DNA of 64,000 nt from Streptomyces triculaminicus (GTDB lineage Bacteria > Actinomycetota > Actinomycetes > Streptomycetales > Streptomycetaceae): the NCBI RefSeq assembly GCF_017349075.1, contig NZ_JAFMOF010000003.1, forward strand, positions 248,001 to 312,000, in the 5' to 3' direction. Of this stretch, positions 26,618 through 35,625 are shown piece after piece (position 1 is the stretch's first letter; each line of letters begins with the position of its first letter). Position numbers and translations under genes: made by a program. The notes below the pieces were generated by a model. The model saw only the letters and a program-made list of their open reading frames with translations, was not told the DNA's origin and ran no database searches.

Positions 26618-28074
26618 TTCTTGTCGTCGCCTTCGCCGGACTCGTCCGAAGTGCCCTGCTCGGTGCCCTTCGTATCATCGGCGGCCTTCGCCCCCTCGGC
26701 ACCCTTCGTGCCCTGGGAGCCCTTCGCCGCCTCGCCCAGCATCTTGTCGAGCTCGGAGAAGTCCAGCTGCTCGCGGTGGACGAAGCCGTCCGGGTCGTCC
26801 AGGTCGGCGGCCGTCGGCAGCATGTCCGGGTGCTCCCAGAGGCCGTCGCGGCCGTCCATGCCCCGGGCGTCCGTCAGCGAGGCCCACAGCCGGGAGGCGT
26901 CCCGCAGGCGGCGGGGACGCAGCTCGAGCCCGATCAGCGTGGCGAACGTCTGCTCGGCCGGACCGCCCGAGGCGCGGCGACGGCGCAGCGTCTCGCGCAG
27001 GGCGCCGGCCGACGGCAGGTGCGGCGCGGCCGCCGCGTGCACGACGGCGTCCACCCAGCCCTCGACGAGCGCCAGGGCGGTCTCCAGGCGGGCCAGGGCG
27101 GCCTTCTGCTCCGGAGTGTCCTCCGGCTGGAACATGCCCTGCTGCAGCGCGTCCTGCAGCTGCTCGGGGTGCGTGGGGTCGAGCTGGCCGACCACGTCCT
27201 CCAGCTTGGCGGTGTCGACCTTGATGCCGCGGGCGTAGCCCTCGACGGCGCCGAACAGGTGCGAGCGCAGCCACGGCACGTGCGCGAAGAGCCGCTGGTG
27301 GGCGGCCTCGCGCAGGGCCAGGTACAGCCGCACCTCGTCCTGCGGGACGCCCAGGCCGGAGCCGAACGTCTCGATGTTCACCGGCAGCAGCGCGGCCTTG
27401 CCGGCCGGGCCCAGCGGCAGGCCGATGTCGGTGGAACCGACCACCTCGCCCGCCAGCACGCCCACGGCCTGGCCGATCTGGGTGCCGAACATCGCGCCGC
27501 CCATGCTGCGCATCATGCCGAGCAGCGGGCCCGCCATGGCCTGCATCTCCTCGGGCAGCACGCCGCCCATGGCCGCCCCGACGCGCTCGGCGACCGGGTC
27601 GACGAGGTCCTTCCACACCGGCAGGGTCGCCTCGACCCACTCCGCGCGGCTCCAGGCCACGGCGGTGCCGGAGCCCGAGGGCAGCGACGTGACGCCGTCC
27701 AGCCACAGGTCGGCCAGGCGCACGGCCTCCTCGACCGCCGACCGCTCGCCAGCGGTGACGCTGGCGTCCTTGGTGCCGTCGGCGGTGCCCTGCGCGACGG
27801 TCTGGCGGGCGATCTGCTGGGCCATCTCCCAGTTCACCGGGCCGCCCTCGTAGGAGAGCATCTGCCCGAGCTGCTGGAAGGCGGCGCCGAGGTCGCCCGG
27901 GTTCATGGACCCGAACATCGCGGCGAAGGGGTTGTCCCCACCGCCCGTGGGCCCGCCGAACCCGAACGGATTCGCAGGCCCCTGGCCGCCCTGGCCGCCG
28001 CCCTTCTTCTTGCCGTCGTCGCCGTTCTCCGGCTCCTCCGGCGGAAGGCCGAATCCGAATGGGGTGTCACTCAC
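26614..28074 (-). CDS. Zincin-like DUF2342 putative hydrolase
   Basis: 486 aa actinobacterial family (TIGR03624/zincin_2 type). The N-terminus is glycine-rich and disordered (residues 1-45). The conserved core includes WMAQQIARQTVAQ-like helices, the LPVNIETFGSGLGV segment and the histidine-rich LREAAHQRLFAHVPWLRSHLF stretch taken as the metal site. The C-terminus is a charged low-complexity tail. Predicted metal-dependent hydrolase with no known substrate. GTG start. Coupled to the NUDIX gene. Confidence 0.8.
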   Translation of the reverse strand: MSDTPFGFGLPPEEPENGDDGKKKGGGQGGQGPANPFGFGGPTGGGDNPFAAMFGSMNPGDLGAAFQQLGQMLSYEGGPVNWEMAQQIARQTVAQGTADGTKDASVTAGERSAVEEAVRLADLWLDGVTSLPSGSGTAVAWSRAEWVEATLPVWKDLVDPVAERVGAAMGGVLPEEMQAMAGPLLGMMRSMGGAMFGTQIGQAVGVLAGEVVGSTDIGLPLGPAGKAALLPVNIETFGSGLGVPQDEVRLYLALREAAHQRLFAHVPWLRSHLFGAVEGYARGIKVDTAKLEDVVGQLDPTHPEQLQDALQQGMFQPEDTPEQKAALARLETALALVEGWVDAVVHAAAAPHLPSAGALRETLRRRRASGGPAEQTFATLIGLELRPRRLRDASRLWASLTDARGMDGRDGLWEHPDMLPTAADLDDPDGFVHREQLDFSELDKMLGEAAKGSQGTKGAEGAKAADDTKGTEQGTSDESGEGDDKK

Positions 28075-28212
28075 GGGTTTCCTCGGCTCGTAGGGCCGCC
28101 GGCGTGGACCGGCGGCGAATGCCCGACAACACCACCAAGCGTAGACACCTCGCCGCTATCCGGGCTTGGTGCTCCACGCGCCCGGGGCCTGCGGCAGGAT
28201 GGACGTCACCTG

Positions 28213-28252
28213 GTACGTACGTGTCATGACAACGGTGATGGCACATACGTAC
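28213..28252. repeat. Imperfect 17-bp inverted repeat upstream of the SDR gene
   Basis: GTACGTACGTGTCATGA (28213-28229) faces TGATGGCACATACGTAC (28236-28252) across 6 bp; 14 of 17 positions pair plus one G-T. The outer GTACGTA arms are perfect. It lies 26 bp before the SDR GTG, in the place of an operator or a leader hairpin. Confidence 0.6.
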
Positions 28253-28277
28253 TGAAGACAACCGCTGGAGACGCCCG

Positions 28278-29417
28278 GTGAGTTCCCCCGACCGAGAAGT
28301 TCGCGCAGCGCGAAACGGTTCCGCGCGCGAGACCACGACCCCGCACGGCCCCGCCGTGCGCGGCCGGCGACCCGTCGTGGCCGTCACCGGTGCCGCGCGC
28401 GGCGTCGGGGCGCTGCTCACGCGGCGGCTCGCCGCGTCCGAGGAGATCAAGCACGTCGTGGCCATCGACGAACGCCGCGGCGACGTCACCGAGGCTCAGT
28501 GGCACGTGCTGGACGTGCGCGACCCGGCGATCGCCGAGAAGCTGCGCGGCGCCGACGTGGTGGTCCACCTCGCGCTCGACCTCGACCTGGAGACCGACGC
28601 GGCGGCGCGCACGGCGTACAACGTCCGCGGCACCCAGACCGTGCTGACCGCCGCCGCGGCCGCGGGCGTGCACCGGGTGGTGCTGTGCACCTCGGCCATG
28701 GTCTACGGCGCCCACCCCGACAACGACGTGCCGCTCGCCGAGGACGCCGAGCTGCGGGCCACTGCGGAGGCCACCGGCGTGGGCGATCTGCTCGAGATAG
28801 AGCGGCTGGCCAGGCGTGCGCCCCGGGCGCACCCCGGCCTGAACGTGACCGTGCTGCGGCCCGCCGTCCTGGTCGGCGGCACCGACACCGCTCTGACCCG
28901 CTACTTCGAGTCGCCCCGCCTCCTGGTGGTCGCCGGATCCCGGCCCACCTGGCAGTTCTGCCATGTGGAGGACCTGGTGAGCGCCCTGGAGTTCGCCGCC
29001 CTGGAGAAGGCGGAGGGGGAGCTGGCCGTCGGCTGCGACGGATGGCTGGAGCAGGAGGAGGTCGAGGAGCTCACCGGCATCCGCCGCATGGAGCTGCCCT
29101 CGGCCGTCGCACTGGGCGCGGCCTCCCGGCTGCACCGCCTGGGACTGACGCCGTCCCCGGCGGGCGACCTGGAGTACACGATGCACCCGTGGGTCGTCAG
29201 CGGCCACCGGCTGCACGACGCGGGCTGGCGGCCCGGCTGGACCAACGAGGAGGTCCTCGCCGAGCTGCTGGAGGAGGTCGCCGGCCGGCACACGGTCGCG
29301 GGCCGCCGCCTGGGCCGCAAGGACGCCACCGCCGCCGGCGCCGCGGGCGCCACCGTCGCCCTGCTCGGCACCGCCGCCCTGGTCCGCAGGGCCCGCAAGG
29401 CCCGCCGGCGCCTGTAG
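28278..29417 (+). CDS. NAD-dependent epimerase/dehydratase (extended SDR)
   Basis: 379 aa. Nucleotide-binding GAARGVGALLTRRLA (about residues 37-51, a TGxxxxxG variant), DV and HLALDLD strands, and a Rossmann core. The YxxxK catalytic pair is not obvious (SAMVYGAHPDN has the Tyr without the Lys spacing), so it may be an atypical SDR. A C-terminal hydrophobic helix (about 350-370) followed by KARRRL suggests membrane attachment. GTG with GGAG upstream. Confidence 0.75.
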   Translation: MSSPDREVRAARNGSARETTTPHGPAVRGRRPVVAVTGAARGVGALLTRRLAASEEIKHVVAIDERRGDVTEAQWHVLDVRDPAIAEKLRGADVVVHLALDLDLETDAAARTAYNVRGTQTVLTAAAAAGVHRVVLCTSAMVYGAHPDNDVPLAEDAELRATAEATGVGDLLEIERLARRAPRAHPGLNVTVLRPAVLVGGTDTALTRYFESPRLLVVAGSRPTWQFCHVEDLVSALEFAALEKAEGELAVGCDGWLEQEEVEELTGIRRMELPSAVALGAASRLHRLGLTPSPAGDLEYTMHPWVVSGHRLHDAGWRPGWTNEEVLAELLEEVAGRHTVAGRRLGRKDATAAGAAGATVALLGTAALVRRARKARRRL

Positions 29418-29429
29418 GACCGTACGAAG

Positions 29430-29451
29430 CCCGCCGGGCGGCCCCGGCGGG
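29430..29451. terminator. Hairpin after the SDR gene
   Basis: 9-bp perfect stem CCCGCCGGG / CCCGGCGGG with a CGGC loop, 13 bp after the SDR stop and 44 bp before moaE. Confidence 0.6.
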
Positions 29452-29495
29452 ACCGCCCCTCCCGCGCCCCGCCGCCGTGCGGCACGATGGGGCAC

Positions 29496-29951
29496 ATGAC
29501 CAGCTACGACCATCCCGGCGAGCGCGCCGCCCAGGACCCGGTCCGTCTCCTCGCGGTCAGGGACGCCCCGCTGTCCCTGGACGAGGTCTTCGCGGCGGTC
29601 GGCGACGACGCGGCGGGCGGCACGGCCCTCTTCGTGGGCACGGTGCGTGACCACGACGGCGGCGCGGACGTCACCGGCCTCGGCTACTCCGCCCACCCCA
29701 GCGCCGAGGCGGAGCTGCGCCGGGTCGCGGAGAAGGTGGCGGCGGACTTCCCGGTACGGGCCCTGGCCGCCGTGCACCGCGTGGGCGAGCTGGCCGTCGG
29801 CGACCTGGCGGTCGTCGTGGCCGTCTCCTGCCCGCACCGGGCGGAGGCGTTCGAGGCGTGCCGCAGGCTGATCGACGACCTCAAGCTCGAGGTGCCGATC
29901 TGGAAGCACCAGACGTTCGCCGACGGGGCCGAGGAATGGGTCGGCGCGTAG
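29496..29951 (+). CDS. moaE: Molybdopterin synthase catalytic subunit MoaE
   Basis: 151 aa large subunit of molybdopterin synthase, which with MoaD adds the dithiolene sulfurs to cyclic pyranopterin. Family motifs: GTALFVGTVRDHDGG, HPSAEAEL, HRVGELAVGDLAVVVAV, CPHRAEAFEACR and the catalytic lysine region LEVPIWKH. ATG at 29496 fits homologous N-termini; an ATG at 29487 is possible. Its last codons are duplicated 64 bp downstream. Confidence 0.93.
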   Translation: MTSYDHPGERAAQDPVRLLAVRDAPLSLDEVFAAVGDDAAGGTALFVGTVRDHDGGADVTGLGYSAHPSAEAELRRVAEKVAADFPVRALAAVHRVGELAVGDLAVVVAVSCPHRAEAFEACRRLIDDLKLEVPIWKHQTFADGAEEWVGA

Positions 29952-30026
29952 CGCCGTCGAGCAGGAAGATCTGGGGGCACCTCCCAGCGGTAGCTGGGGG
30001 AGGGTCGGCGCGTAGCGACGTCGAGC
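29938..30026 (+). repeat. 25-bp direct repeat flanking a Streptomyces hairpin element at the end of moaE
   Basis: GGGTCGGCGCGTAGCG... occurs at 29938-29962 (the end of moaE) and again at 30002-30026, 24 of 25 bases identical. Between them is a 39-bp insert with the hairpin CTCCCAGC-GGTA-GCTGGGGGAG. This hairpin looks like the small palindromic repeat dispersed in Streptomyces intergenic DNA (recalled, not searched). The layout resembles an insertion with target duplication. Confidence 0.7.
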
Positions 30027-30178
30027 CAGGCCGGCGGGGCCCGGAAGGCTCCATGGGGCCACCGGGGTGACCGTGCCACCCGGCTGTCCGAAACCGTCCA
30101 CTTATGGGCCGCTCCTGGTTGCGTAACCGTCCCCCTGACGTAAGCGTTGAGACCGAAGACGACTAATCTGCTCATCAG

Positions 30179-30200
30179 TTGTTCTCATGATTGTTCTCAT
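30179..30200. repeat. Two 10-bp direct repeats (TTGTTCTCAT) upstream of a small membrane protein gene
   Basis: TTGTTCTCAT at 30179-30188 and 30191-30200, 12 bp apart start to start. The region is unusually AT-rich for this window and lies 37 bp before the next ATG, so it is likely promoter or regulator-binding DNA. Confidence 0.5.
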
Positions 30201-30236
30201 CGGTCAGTGCGGTTGCATAAGGGGTCGGAGGCCGGC

Positions 30237-30410
30237 ATGGCGGCGCTCGCTTGGTTGCTGATTCCGGTCGCGGCGGCGGTCGCCGCGGCCTTGTGGGGAA
30301 GCTGGGCGGCACGTAACCGGAAGGCCGGTGATGTCGCGGAACTGGCGGGTTACGCCCGGTTCCGTGAGGCGATGGAACGCACCGAGTCCGGTTCCGGCTC
30401 GGCGAGCTAG
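30237..30410 (+). CDS. Small single-pass membrane protein
   Basis: 57 aa. One N-terminal hydrophobic helix (AALAWLLIPVAAAVAAALWG, residues 2-21) then a basic stop-transfer (ARNRK) and a polar C-terminus. GGAGG 5 nt upstream of the ATG. Function unknown; it lies 74 bp before the PDZ protease gene and may be in its transcript. Confidence 0.75.
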   Translation: MAALAWLLIPVAAAVAAALWGSWAARNRKAGDVAELAGYARFREAMERTESGSGSAS

Positions 30411-30484
30411 CGGAGCGTCCCGTATCTGCCCCGGACGGACCGCCCCGGGAGTGGACTGCCGGACCCGTCCCGTACTGTCGTTCC

Positions 30485-31573
30485 ATGCCCCGCCGCACCG
30501 CGACGATGCTCGCCTCCCTCCTGATGCTGATCGCGCTGCTCTGCGCGGGCGTGCTGATCCCCGTGCCCTACTCGGAGATGTCCCCGGGGCCGACGGTCAA
30601 CACGCTCGGTGAGCACGGCGGCGAGCCGGTGCTGCAGATCTCCGGGCGCCAGACGTACCCCACCTCCGGCCACCTCAACATGACGACGGTCCGGGTGACC
30701 GGCTCGCAGTACCGGATGAATCTGGTCGAGGCGGTCTACGGCTGGCTCGCGCACGACAACCTGGTGGTTCCGCACACCACGCTCTACCCGGAGGACAAGT
30801 CCCCGGACGAGCTGAACCAGGAGACGGCGGAGGAGTTCACGCAGTCCCAGGAGAGCGCCAAGGTCGCCGCGCTGCGGCAGCTGGACATCCCGGTGGGCAC
30901 GCGCGTGATCGTCTCGTCCGTGGTCAAGGGCAGCCCCGCCGAGGGCGCCCTGCACGCCGGCGACGTGATCAAGGCCGTGGACGGCACGGCGGTCAAGGAG
31001 CATGGCGACGTCGCCAAGCTGGTCACCCGGCACAAGGCGGGCGAGAAGGTCACGTTCCTGATCGTCCCCGCCAAGGAGGCGGCCGCGGCGGAGAAGGAGA
31101 AGCGGCAGCCCAGGACCGAGGGCAAGGTCACCCTCGTCACCGCCAAGGCGCCCGAGGACGGCCGGGCGATCGTCGGCATCCAGGCCGGCCGGGACCACAC
31201 CTTCCCGTTCACCATCAACATCAAGCTGGCGGACGTCGGCGGACCGAGCGCGGGCCTGATGTTCGCCCTCGGGATAGTCGACAAGCTCACCCCGGAGGAC
31301 CTGACCGGCGGGAAGTTCGTCGCGGGCACCGGCACGATCGACGACACCGGCAAGGTCGGGCCGATCGGTGGCGTGCAGATGAAGACGGTCGGGGCGCGCT
31401 CCAAGGGCGCGCGCTATTTCCTGACGCCCAAGGACAACTGCGCGGCCGCGGCCAAGGACGCCCCCTCGGGCCTGACCCTGGTGAAGGTCGACACGATCAA
31501 GGACGCCCTGAAGTCCCTGGAGAAGATCCGCAAGGGGGACGCGGCCGGCCTGCCGCAGTGCTCGGCACGCTAG
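30485..31573 (+). CDS. Membrane-anchored PDZ / Lon-like serine protease (YlbL type)
   Basis: 362 aa. An N-terminal membrane helix (about 8-27), an extracytoplasmic PDZ domain (about 130-215, VIVSSVVKGSPAEGALHAGDVIKAVDG) with a charged lysine/glutamate insert, and a Lon (S16) catalytic domain with Ser in GGPSAGLMFALG (about 256) and Lys in DDTGKVGPIGG (about 299). The Ser-Lys dyad is intact. Homologues cleave envelope proteins; target here unknown. Confidence 0.9.
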   Translation: MPRRTATMLASLLMLIALLCAGVLIPVPYSEMSPGPTVNTLGEHGGEPVLQISGRQTYPTSGHLNMTTVRVTGSQYRMNLVEAVYGWLAHDNLVVPHTTLYPEDKSPDELNQETAEEFTQSQESAKVAALRQLDIPVGTRVIVSSVVKGSPAEGALHAGDVIKAVDGTAVKEHGDVAKLVTRHKAGEKVTFLIVPAKEAAAAEKEKRQPRTEGKVTLVTAKAPEDGRAIVGIQAGRDHTFPFTINIKLADVGGPSAGLMFALGIVDKLTPEDLTGGKFVAGTGTIDDTGKVGPIGGVQMKTVGARSKGARYFLTPKDNCAAAAKDAPSGLTLVKVDTIKDALKSLEKIRKGDAAGLPQCSAR

Positions 31574-31600
31574 CCGCGCCCCCTCCGGAGCCGCGGGAGG

Positions 31601-32194
31601 TCAGTCCTCGAACGTCGCCGCCAGGGCTTCGGCCAGGCCGGGCACCAGGTCGGCACCGGTGAGGACCTCGGTCGGCGAGTCCTTCTCGCGCAGCCGTACG
31701 GCCGACTCGCGGGCGCCGTCGCGCAGCACGGCCACCGTCATCCGGACCTCCTGGCGGTCCGGGTGCTTGGCGACCCACGCGGCGAGCTGCTTGTCGCTCA
31801 TGCCGTGGGGCACGGACCCCTCGGCGGACGGCGGGAGCATCAGCCGCTCCACGGTCAGGGCGCAACCCACCACGGCCTGCGGCCAGGCGATCGTGCCGAG
31901 GAACTTGTCGAGGGCGGTGCCGGGCGGCAGCTCCTCCTGTTCGATGGGGGTGTAGGACGACGCGGCCTGGGACGCGTCGTCGTCGAGGCCGAGCTGGGCG
32001 GCCAGGCCGGGCTCCTGGGTGCGGAGCCGGGCCGTGTCGACCAGGGCGAAGAGGCGGGCCGGCTGGTCCCAGCCGAGAGTCGACGCGTATTCGTCGATCT
32101 CGAGGACGGCGCGGGTCAGCGGGCTGGCCGCCATGGGCGTGCTGGGCTCGTGGGAGCCGGGAAGGTTCGAACCGGTATTGCTGGACATGGTCAA
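31601..32194 (-). CDS. PPA1309-family conserved actinobacterial protein
   Basis: 197 aa soluble protein of the actinobacterial PPA1309 family (SPLTRAVLEIDEYAS, GWDQPARLFALVDTARL, WPQAVVGCALTVERLMLPP). No catalytic motif is recognised. Convergent with the PDZ protease and divergent from the UPF0182 gene, as in other Streptomyces. Confidence 0.8.
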   Translation of the reverse strand: MTMSSNTGSNLPGSHEPSTPMAASPLTRAVLEIDEYASTLGWDQPARLFALVDTARLRTQEPGLAAQLGLDDDASQAASSYTPIEQEELPPGTALDKFLGTIAWPQAVVGCALTVERLMLPPSAEGSVPHGMSDKQLAAWVAKHPDRQEVRMTVAVLRDGARESAVRLREKDSPTEVLTGADLVPGLAEALAATFED

Positions 32195-32356
32195 TATCGT
32201 GCCCTGAGAGAGCCCGAAAACGGGAACCGAGTAAAGCCTCGGTAAGTTGCCACAGTGGGTCCTACCATCACGTGGGCCTCAAACGCAGCACAAAACCCGC
32301 AGTACCACCCAGCACGACCCACAGCTTCATCGACAGCGAACTTCGAGGTGCGCACC

Positions 32357-35260
32357 TTGGCTTTCCAGATGCCGGACCGCGGCGGAGGCCCGTCCGGGCC
32401 ACGGATCAGAGTCGGCCGACCGTCCCGGCGTGTCCGGACCCTGCTGATGACCTTGGGCGTGCTGGCGGTGCTCGCCATGCTCTTCGTCATGTTCGCCGGG
32501 TTCTGGACGGACTGGCTGTGGTACCGCTCGGTGGAGTACTCCTCGGTCTTCACCACCACCCTCGGCACCAAGATCGGCCTCTTCGCTGTCTTCGGCCTGC
32601 TGATGGCCGTGGCCGTGGGGCTCAACATCTGGCTCGCCCACAAGCTGCGGCCGCCGTTGAGCGCGATGTCCATGGAGCAGCAGAGCCTCGACCGCTACCG
32701 GATGAGCGTCGCCCCGTACAAGAAGTGGGTGCTGCTGGCGGTCACCGCGCTCGTCGGGCTCGTCGCCGGCGCCTCGGCCGCCGGGCAGTGGCGCACATGG
32801 CTGCAGTGGGTCAACGCCGTCCCCTTCGGCCGGACGGACCCGCAGTTCCACAAGGACATCTCCTTCTACACCTTCGACCTGCCCTGGTACCGCTTCCTGC
32901 TGAGCTTCGGCTTCGCGGCGACGATCCTGTCGCTGATCGCCGCCGCCCTCGTGCACTACCTGTACGGCGGGCTGCGGCTGACCAGCCCCGGCGGGCGGGC
33001 CACCAAGGCCGCCACGGGCCATCTGTCGGTCCTCCTGGGCGTCTTCGTCACGCTCAAGGCCGTCGCCTACTGGCTCGACCGGTACGGCCTCGCGGTGAAG
33101 TCCAGCGGGCTGAAGTCGGCCGACGGCTGGACGGGCCTGCGCTACGTCGACGCCAACGCCTATCTGCCGGCCAAGACCATCCTCTTCATCATCGCGCTGA
33201 TCTGCGCCGTGCTGTTCTTCGCGACGCTCTGGCGGCGCACCTGGCAGCTGCCGGTGATCGGCTTCGGGCTGATGGTCCTGTCGGCGGTGCTGATCGGCGG
33301 GCTCTACCCCGCGATCGTGCAGAAGTTCCAGGTCCAGCCGAACGAGCAGGCCAAGGAGGCGCCGTACATCAAGAAGAACATCGCGGCGACCCGCGAGGCG
33401 TACGGCATCGACGGCTCGAAGGTGAAGGACTACGCGGGCACGAGCGACCTGAAGGGCAAGGACAAGGAGAAGCTGCGCGCCGACGCCAACGCCACGGCCA
33501 GCCTGCGCCTGCTCGACCCCAACGTCGTCTCCCCGGCCTTCCAGCAGGAGCAGCAGGTCCGCGGCTACTACCAGTTCCCCTCCACCCTGGACGTCGACCG
33601 CTACAAGGCGGACGGCAAGGAGCAGGACACGGTCATCGGTCTGCGCGAGCTGAACCTCAAGGGCATTCCCGAGCGCAACTGGATCAACGACCACTTCAAG
33701 TACACCCACGGATACGGCGCCATCACGGCGAAGGGCACCTCCACCGACAAGGCGGGCGCCCCGGACTTCACCGAGAAGAAGCTGCCGACCGAGGGCATGC
33801 TCGGCTCGTACGAACAGCGCGTCTACTACGGTGAGAAGACCACCCAGTATTCGATCGTGGGCGGTCCGCAGAAGGAGCTCGACCACCCCAGCGACCAGGG
33901 CGAGACGAGCTACAGCTACAAGGGCAAGAGCGGCGTCAACCTCTCGAACCCGGTCAATCGCGCGGCTTATGCGGTGGCCTTCGGCGAGCCGCAGATCCTC
34001 TATTCCGGCGCCATCGGCGAGGGTTCGCGGATTCTGTACAACCGCACGCCCAAGGAGCGCGTCGAATCGGTCGCCCCGTGGCTGACCATCGACGGCGACG
34101 CCTATCCGGCCGTGGTCGACGGGCACATCCAGTGGATCGTGGACGCCTACACCACGAGCAACGGCTACCCGTACGCCTCCCGCACCACCCTCGGCGACAC
34201 CACGGCCGACTCGCTGACCACCGGCCAGCGCGCGGTCGTCGCCCAGCAGAACCAGGTCAACTACATCCGTAACTCCGTCAAGGCGACGGTCGACGCCTTC
34301 GACGGCACGGTCAAGCTGTACCAGTGGGACACCAAGGACCCGGTGCTCAAGACCTGGATGAAGGCATTCCCCGGAACGGTGAAGGCGAAGAGCAGCATCA
34401 GCCCCGCGCTGATGGACCATCTGCGCTACCCGCAGGACCTGTTCAAGGTCCAGCGCGAACTGCTCACCCGCTACCACGTCACCGACCCGGGCACGTTCTA
34501 CACCGGCAGTGAGCGCTGGCAGGTGCCGGACGACCCGACCAACGAAGAGGGCAACGCGGTACCGCCGTACTACCTGAGCATGAGGATGCCGGACCAGGAG
34601 AAGCAGACCTTCTCGCTGACGACGACCTTCACGCCCAAGAACCGGCCGAATCTCGGTGCGTTCATGGCCGTCGACGCCGATGCCAAGAGCGACGGATACG
34701 GCAGCATCAGAATTCTCAAACTGCCCTCCGAGACCACGGTCTGGGGTCCGGAACAGGCCCAGAGCAAGTTCAACGGACACACGCCCGTCGCCGACCAGAT
34801 CAATATCTGGAAGAGGGGCGATTCCAAGGTCGAGTACGGCAATCTGCTGACCGTCCCGCTGGACGGCGGCCTGCTGTACGTCGAGCCGGTCTATATGCGC
34901 GGCACGGGCTCGAACTACCCGCTGCTCAAGAAGGTCCTGGTCAACTACGGCGAGAAGATCGCGTTCAAGGACACCCTGGACGAGGCCCTGAACGAGATCT
35001 TCGGCGAGAAGAGCGCGGACACCGGCCCGCCGCCGTCCGGTGAGCCCACCAAGCCGCCGGCCCAGGACGCGACGGTCAAACAGGCCGTCAAGGACGCCCT
35101 GGACGCGTACGAGGCGAGCCAGAAGGCGCTCGACGACAAGGACTGGACGGCCTACGGCAAGGCCCAGAAGGACCTCAAGGAGGCCCTGGACCGGGTGGCC
35201 AAGGCCGAGGCCAAGACCGAGGCCAAGACCGGCGGCGAGGGTGCCAAGCCCGGCAGCTAG
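32357..35260 (+). CDS. UPF0182 multi-pass membrane protein
   Basis: 967 aa. Seven predicted N-terminal membrane helices (about 25-320), then a large extracytoplasmic domain (about 330-880: GIPERNWINDHFKYTHGYG, VNRAAYAVAFGEPQILYSG, NYIRNSVKATVDAFDGTV), and an acidic/alanine-lysine coiled C-terminus (about 900-967). Function unknown. TTG at 32357 is chosen because GAGGTG lies 6 nt upstream and the product then begins with the expected AFQMPDRGGG; an ATG at 32369 and a GTG at 32255 are less good. Confidence 0.88.
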   Translation: MAFQMPDRGGGPSGPRIRVGRPSRRVRTLLMTLGVLAVLAMLFVMFAGFWTDWLWYRSVEYSSVFTTTLGTKIGLFAVFGLLMAVAVGLNIWLAHKLRPPLSAMSMEQQSLDRYRMSVAPYKKWVLLAVTALVGLVAGASAAGQWRTWLQWVNAVPFGRTDPQFHKDISFYTFDLPWYRFLLSFGFAATILSLIAAALVHYLYGGLRLTSPGGRATKAATGHLSVLLGVFVTLKAVAYWLDRYGLAVKSSGLKSADGWTGLRYVDANAYLPAKTILFIIALICAVLFFATLWRRTWQLPVIGFGLMVLSAVLIGGLYPAIVQKFQVQPNEQAKEAPYIKKNIAATREAYGIDGSKVKDYAGTSDLKGKDKEKLRADANATASLRLLDPNVVSPAFQQEQQVRGYYQFPSTLDVDRYKADGKEQDTVIGLRELNLKGIPERNWINDHFKYTHGYGAITAKGTSTDKAGAPDFTEKKLPTEGMLGSYEQRVYYGEKTTQYSIVGGPQKELDHPSDQGETSYSYKGKSGVNLSNPVNRAAYAVAFGEPQILYSGAIGEGSRILYNRTPKERVESVAPWLTIDGDAYPAVVDGHIQWIVDAYTTSNGYPYASRTTLGDTTADSLTTGQRAVVAQQNQVNYIRNSVKATVDAFDGTVKLYQWDTKDPVLKTWMKAFPGTVKAKSSISPALMDHLRYPQDLFKVQRELLTRYHVTDPGTFYTGSERWQVPDDPTNEEGNAVPPYYLSMRMPDQEKQTFSLTTTFTPKNRPNLGAFMAVDADAKSDGYGSIRILKLPSETTVWGPEQAQSKFNGHTPVADQINIWKRGDSKVEYGNLLTVPLDGGLLYVEPVYMRGTGSNYPLLKKVLVNYGEKIAFKDTLDEALNEIFGEKSADTGPPPSGEPTKPPAQDATVKQAVKDALDAYEASQKALDDKDWTAYGKAQKDLKEALDRVAKAEAKTEAKTGGEGAKPGS

Positions 35261-35303
35261 TCCGGGGCCCGCCCCGCGCCGTGGTACGGTTGTTCCACAA
35301 CGG

Positions 35304-35377
35304 CGCGGGGTGGAGCAGCTCGGTAGCTCGCTGGGCTCATAACCCAGAGGTCGCAGGTTCAAATCCTGTCCCCGCTA
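35304..35377 (+). tRNA. Initiator tRNA-fMet (CAT), copy 1
   Basis: 74 nt cloverleaf: acceptor CGCGGGG / CCCCGCT, D arm, anticodon stem CTGGG / CCCAG with loop CTCATAA, T arm GCAGG-TTCAAAT-CCTGT, discriminator A; CCA not encoded. The unpaired first acceptor position (C1 with U72) and the three G-C pairs next to the anticodon loop mark it as the initiator, not an elongator Met tRNA. Identical to copy 2. Confidence 0.97.
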
Positions 35378-35383
35378 CTCAAA

Positions 35384-35419
35384 GACAAGGCCCGGAGTTC
35401 TCGGACTCCGGGCCTTGTC
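35384..35419 (+). terminator. Terminator after initiator tRNA copy 1
   Basis: 15-bp perfect stem GACAAGGCCCGGAGT / ACTCCGGGCCTTGTC with loop TCTCGG, 6 nt after the tRNA. Confidence 0.85.
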
Positions 35420-35625
35420 GTGTACCCGGATCCGCCAGAACCCCGGGCCGGGCGGCAGAACATGCGTCCGCCGCCCGGCACGCGTGGTCTGTGCGGGTTA
35501 TGTGCGGGGCCTTTGATTAGAGTTTGGAGCACCGCCGTGTCGGGAAGTCGGGAAGTCGACAAAACGCTGAAGTGACCTCACTGGCTGCGGTATTCCAGGT
35601 GTACGCAGGTTGCGGGAGTGCGACG

